Below are positions 6,492-9,260 of a stretch of 9,260 nucleotides of DNA, piece after piece. A program made the position numbers and the translations under genes. Origin of the DNA: Candidatus Moraniibacteriota bacterium. GTDB lineage: Bacteria > Patescibacteriota > Minisyncoccia > Moranbacterales > UBA9337. The notes beneath the pieces were generated by a model that did not search any database, had not been told where the DNA came from, and saw nothing but the letters and a program-made list of their open reading frames with translations. The stretch lies in contig DOKP01000056.1 of the NCBI GenBank assembly GCA_003510795.1, positions 1 to 9,260 of the forward strand, in the 5' to 3' direction. The stretch's first letter is position 1, and every line of letters starts with the position of its first letter.

Positions 6492-6983
6492 ATGACAAAA
6501 TATCAATCAAAAAACAAAGAGGGGAAGTGTGTCTTTTGTGAAATCGCCAAGGGTAAAATGGAAACGCCAGGGATTTTTTGGGAAGATAAAAATTTTATGG
6601 CTTTTCTCTCAATCTTTCCAAATTCTTTGGGCGCGACAGTTCTTATTCCCAAAAAGCATTATAAGAGCGATGTATTGGCCTTGCCCGATAAAACATTGAA
6701 AAACATTATGATTGCGGCCAAAAAAGTTTCACAAATTTTAATTGAAAAATTTCCAGATGTGGGCCGAGTGGGGTTGGTAATGGAGGGGACAGGAATTGAT
6801 CATGCGCACATCAAGCTTTATCCGATGCATGGGACAGGACACATGAAGAAAGGAATCTGGAAACAGTATGCGAGTCATAAAAATGATTATTATAAGAAAT
6901 ATGAAGGGTTTGTCTGTTCTAATGACGGACCGAGAGAAAGTGATGCGAGGATAAGGAGATTGGCAGAGAAATTGAAAAAATGA
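6492..6983 (+). CDS. HIT family nucleotide hydrolase/transferase with HxHxK motif
   Basis: A 163-residue cytoplasmic protein of the histidine triad superfamily, whose members hydrolyse or transfer nucleoside phosphates (for example diadenosine polyphosphates or nucleoside phosphoramidates). Seen: CVFC (Cys13, Cys16) at the N-terminus, EDKNFMAFLSIFP (30-42), LIPKKH (His56), and the signature IDHAHIKLYPMHG with His104 and His106. By comparison with the family, Cys13, Cys16, His56 and His104 could bind zinc, and His106 is the expected nucleophile. The third histidine of the canonical H-x-H-x-H is Lys108. A basic C-terminal extension ends at 163 with SNDGPRESDARIRRLAEKLKK-like sequence, as in a related HIT subgroup I recognise. 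It follows the DUF2339 gene by 20 nt and has no promoter of its own visible, so it is probably co-transcribed. It ends in TGA. The exact substrate is not known. Confidence 0.92.
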   Translation: MTKYQSKNKEGKCVFCEIAKGKMETPGIFWEDKNFMAFLSIFPNSLGATVLIPKKHYKSDVLALPDKTLKNIMIAAKKVSQILIEKFPDVGRVGLVMEGTGIDHAHIKLYPMHGTGHMKKGIWKQYASHKNDYYKKYEGFVCSNDGPRESDARIRRLAEKLKK

Positions 6984-7058
6984 TTTTTCACTAACTTTTT
7001 TTGACAGCAAAAAAAGGTTACAAAAAAACTGCCACACGTACTCCTAAAATTAATAAAT

Positions 7059-7145
7059 CTAACTCTCATTCGCTAAAACTTTGGGTTCCGCATCCGCTCC
7101 ATGACAAAGTTTTTTAACGCTCTCTTCGAGTTGATTTATTTTATT
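7059..7145 (-). other. GC-richer hairpin segment with a 28-codon open frame; possible gene relic or dispersed repeat
   Basis: Inside an AT-rich convergent spacer this stretch has a clearly higher GC content. Its core is an inverted repeat, AAAACTTTG (7075-7083) with CAAAGTTTT (7105-7113), around a 21-nt loop, followed on the plus strand by a run of six T (7110-7115). On the minus strand a frame reads NKINQLEESVKKLCHGADAE and on to PKVLANES, ending in TAG at 7059-7061. It looks more protein-like than random AT-rich spacer. The frame opens right after a TAA and has no start codon; an ATG at 7153-7151 reads MTKIK then stops and would need a -1 shift over A-runs to join it. It could be the end of a decayed gene, a dispersed repeat, or a weak terminator hairpin. 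Confidence 0.35.
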
Positions 7146-7221
7146 TTAGTCATAAAGTGTGGGACTGTATTTGATATATATTTGAAGATGTTTTATTTTA
7201 AACCCGTCAGAAGAGGATAAT

Positions 7222-7251
7222 AAAAAAATCACCAGTATTGGTGATTTTTTT
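7222..7251. terminator. Bidirectional Rho-independent terminator
   Basis: A perfect 13-bp stem: seven A then TCACCA (7222-7234), loop GTAT, TGGTGA then seven T (7239-7251). The T-run lies 3' of the stem core on both strands, so it can stop transcription in either direction. It begins 8 bp after the stop of the minus-strand glycosyltransferase gene and also faces readthrough from the DUF2339-HIT operon. Confidence 0.88.
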
Positions 7252-7258
7252 ATTTGGT

Positions 7259-9124
7259 TTATTTTTCCGGCACGTAGTAGATTAAGATAGAAGTCCCAAC
7301 TTGATAAACGGGAGTGTAAGCAGTTATCCAGCGCCAGGATTCTTCATCGGGCTTGCGAGGCGTGCCATCGGGGTTTTTACGAGTATCATAAATGCTTCCT
7401 TGGGATTGGTTGACAGAGACGGCATACCAGCCAGCTTCAATTGGACGTTTGCTGTCCCACCAATTGATAAATTTATCTCCCAGATAATACTCCGGATTTC
7501 CACCGCCAAAGTAGTTTAAACGAATCTTATCGATTTTAGGATGCTTGTCCATGAATATTTTAAATCTTTTTAAGTCTTGTCCCCAATCAGCGTTGGAATC
7601 AGTGACGTAATTGTAGCCATTTTTTGGTCCACCAGCCAGTTGATTAAAATAAGAAAGGTAATAAGGATAATTAGCAATCGGTTCAACGATAATCCAAATT
7701 AGAAGTAGGGCTAAGATATATTTAGCAAATAATAATTTATGCGACTCAAATGATTTAAAGAAATCATGAACTTTTTTGGCGACCAAAATATAAATAAATG
7801 GAAAGATAGGGAAGAGATGTCTGAGGCCGATATTTAAATTGCCGGTAATACTCAAATAAGAATAAAGAACGATAAAACCAAAGAGAGTGTATTGAACTAC
7901 TCCGTGGCGCATCCAGGATAAGAAATGATGCCAAGCGTCTTTAATGACAGTTTTAGATCTAAATTTAACTGTGGATAATATTTGATAAACTGTGTAAAAA
8001 CTGGTAAGAATAATTAATAAGATAAGTGGAATAGTTTCCTTGAGGAGAAAAACTGTCGGGAAATAAGCAGTAAAAGCGTTATCGGAAACTTCGCCAATAA
8101 AGTAAGCTCCATTGCCACCCGCCACGCGTCTGAAGACATAATTTACCCCTATCCCATATTCAGCCAATGGGCGAGTAACAGCACTTTCATTAAATGAATG
8201 CAGTACTTTGCGAGTATAAACATTTTTAATATTTTGATCTGTTTGTGGAGCGTTAAAATCAATCAATTGAGTCATCGTTTCTTTGGAGGTATTAAAAGTG
8301 TTAAAGAAATAAACCGCCCAGATCATAAGAAGAGAAATGGCAAAAGCTGTTAATCCTTTTCCAAAATACATAGACCAAGTTTTAGCGCGCCCTTCTTCAT
8401 GTTTGAGTTTTTTGATAAGCGGATAGCCGATAAGAATTAAGCCAAAAATAGGAAGAGTAAGTATGGAGGAGAATTTCGCCAGGTGAAGAAGTCCCAGGAA
8501 AAATCCCCCGATAAAAACATTTTTCCAAGTAGGATTTTTGATGAATTTCAGAAAATAATAAAAAGAAAAAGTTAGAAAAGCCATTATCCCAATATCCGTA
8601 GTAACGTAATGATTGTGCCCTAAAACATTTGGGTCAAAAGAATAGAGGATAAAAGCCAAAAGTCCGGCTAGCGTGCCAGCAATTTTCTTGGTCCATTTGA
8701 AAATAAATAATCCCAAAAGAAGTGAAATTATAACAATTGGAACTCTGGACCAAAAAACTATTTGGTCTGGATTATTTTTTGCTTCCCAAATTAAATGTCT
8801 GCCCGCCGCCCATTGGCCCTCATCCCATTTGCGGGGTAGCTCTCCGCTCCAAAATGGTAAAGATGTATCAAAATTTAAGTCCAAAAAAAGAAGCGGAAAA
8901 GCAGAAAGATTTTTTATCAAAGGAGGGTGCTCTGGGTTAAGGCGCATCTCGTGTTGGGTTAAGTAGGAATATCCGGCGGGGATATGGGCGATTTCGTCAA
9001 AAGTGGCGGCGTCATTGTTGGCATTTAAAAAAGACACTCCCAAAAAAACAATGGAAATTGCTATTATTATGAGAGTGTGTTTTTCTTTTAAAAAGTTTTT
9101 GAACTGATTTAATCTTGTTTTCAT
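7259..9124 (-). CDS. Polyprenol-phosphate-dependent membrane glycosyltransferase (family 39/ArnT-PMT-like, GT-C)
   Basis: A 621-residue multi-spanning enzyme expected to transfer a sugar from a lipid-phosphate carrier to an acceptor on the outer face of the membrane. Seen: membrane helix 1 at about 16-34, followed by the first extracytoplasmic loop with TFDEIAHIPAGY (41-52), holding the acidic catalytic candidates Asp43 and Glu44, then NPEHPPLIKNL (63-73). DPNVLGHNHYVTTDIG (164-179) supplies the second conserved acidic site, Asp177. Many hydrophobic helices run to about 485, with NIGLRHLFPIFPF (431-443). The C-terminal soluble part has GGPKNGYNYVTDSNADWGQD (498-517), a signature of a bacterial subfamily of these enzymes. 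It is complete and of normal length. The ATG at 9124 precedes the usual basic head (MKTRLNQFKNFLKEK); no Shine-Dalgarno site is visible. It is convergent with the HIT gene and ends just before a strong terminator. The sugar and acceptor are unknown; protein or surface-glycan modification are both possible. Confidence 0.9.
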   Translation of the reverse strand: MKTRLNQFKNFLKEKHTLIIIAISIVFLGVSFLNANNDAATFDEIAHIPAGYSYLTQHEMRLNPEHPPLIKNLSAFPLLFLDLNFDTSLPFWSGELPRKWDEGQWAAGRHLIWEAKNNPDQIVFWSRVPIVIISLLLGLFIFKWTKKIAGTLAGLLAFILYSFDPNVLGHNHYVTTDIGIMAFLTFSFYYFLKFIKNPTWKNVFIGGFFLGLLHLAKFSSILTLPIFGLILIGYPLIKKLKHEEGRAKTWSMYFGKGLTAFAISLLMIWAVYFFNTFNTSKETMTQLIDFNAPQTDQNIKNVYTRKVLHSFNESAVTRPLAEYGIGVNYVFRRVAGGNGAYFIGEVSDNAFTAYFPTVFLLKETIPLILLIILTSFYTVYQILSTVKFRSKTVIKDAWHHFLSWMRHGVVQYTLFGFIVLYSYLSITGNLNIGLRHLFPIFPFIYILVAKKVHDFFKSFESHKLLFAKYILALLLIWIIVEPIANYPYYLSYFNQLAGGPKNGYNYVTDSNADWGQDLKRFKIFMDKHPKIDKIRLNYFGGGNPEYYLGDKFINWWDSKRPIEAGWYAVSVNQSQGSIYDTRKNPDGTPRKPDEESWRWITAYTPVYQVGTSILIYYVPEK

Positions 9125-9226
9125 TTTTATATTTTAATTAATTATTAAGTTATTTGAATTGATTTTTTCAGTGCTTTGCTTAAATTTAGGTAACTCTTCA
9201 CTAATCACCTATGGCAAAAACAGGTT

Positions 9227-9260
9227 CGTCTTTGCGAGGAGGTACTCCGACGAAGCAATC
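9227..9260 (+). repeat. REP-like palindromic repeat, copy 4 (cut by window end)
   Basis: CGTCTTTGCGAG (9227-9238) is followed by a short hairpin centred on GTACTC (GGAG/CTCC around GTA, or GG/CC around TACT) and the inner box GAAGCAATC at the edge. TTGC (9232-9235) can pair with GCAA (9255-9258). The outer box matches the right arm of the 1429-1624 element exactly; the inner box has GAAGCAATC where that arm has GTGGCAATC. It lies upstream of the family 39 glycosyltransferase gene. The 9125-9226 stretch between them is AT-rich, with no gene and no convincing promoter. Confidence 0.8.

Noticed and set aside
6973..7020. Two A/T-only hairpins just after the HIT stop (6973-6990 and 6992-7020)
   Set aside because: The stems are nearly all A-T, one overlaps the stop codon, and the second has no T-run after it. 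Such pairing is expected by chance between A-runs and T-runs here.
7029..7043. CTGCCAC...GTACTC resembling a fifth copy of the palindromic repeat
   Set aside because: It matches the inner box and the centre hexamer, but there is no TGCGAG outer box, no stem, and the spacing is wrong. It may be a decayed remnant but could be chance.
8673..8966. Plus-strand open frames opposite the family 39 glycosyltransferase (also 7301-7519 and 8737-8940)
   Set aside because: Each lies antisense to conserved parts of that enzyme, and none resembles a known protein.
1..9260. Alternative genetic code with TGA read as an amino acid
   Set aside because: TGA ends the HIT gene right where the family's C-terminus is expected, and no other gene needs TGA readthrough.

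Overview
The window is AT-rich, gene-dense bacterial DNA. The gene types, A-rich leaders with few Shine-Dalgarno sites, and repeat-filled spacers suggest a member of the Candidate Phyla Radiation (Patescibacteria), perhaps of the Parcubacteria group. That placement is an inference from style and protein resemblance; there is no rRNA here to confirm it. TGA is used as a stop (end of the HIT gene) and tryptophan is TGG throughout, so the recoded-TGA lineages (Gracilibacteria, Absconditabacteria) are unlikely.

Layout. 1-230 is a non-coding spacer holding one REP-like palindrome and two short-unit repeat arrays. 231-1388 (+) encodes a family 4 glycosyltransferase. 1389-1678 is a spacer dominated by a 196-bp composite element made of two inverted copies of the same REP-like palindrome. 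1679-2590 (+) encodes the DNA polymerase III delta' clamp-loader subunit. 2591-2744 is a spacer filled by 9-nt repeat units in both orientations. 2745-3671 (+) encodes the division protein FtsQ/DivIB. After a spacer with a TATAAT box, 3766-6471 (+) encodes a 901-residue DUF2339 polytopic membrane protein, followed after 20 nt by a HIT-family hydrolase or transferase (6492-6983, +). 6984-7258 is a convergent spacer with a GC-richer hairpin segment and a strong bidirectional terminator. 7259-9124 (-) encodes a polyprenol-phosphate-dependent (family 39-like) membrane glycosyltransferase. The window ends inside another REP-like palindrome.

The genes do not form one pathway. Two glycosyltransferases, FtsQ and the DUF2339 membrane protein concern the cell envelope; delta' belongs to replication; the HIT protein to nucleotide metabolism. 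Only DUF2339-HIT looks like a tight operon. The most interesting material is the dispersed palindrome family (four copies with different hairpin stems but an invariant GTACTC centre), the 9-nt bidirectional array before ftsQ, and a fourfold internal repeat in the DUF2339 protein that places the same charged residues at fixed spacing within membrane segments. I found no complete defence system, transposase gene, CRISPR array or RNA gene.
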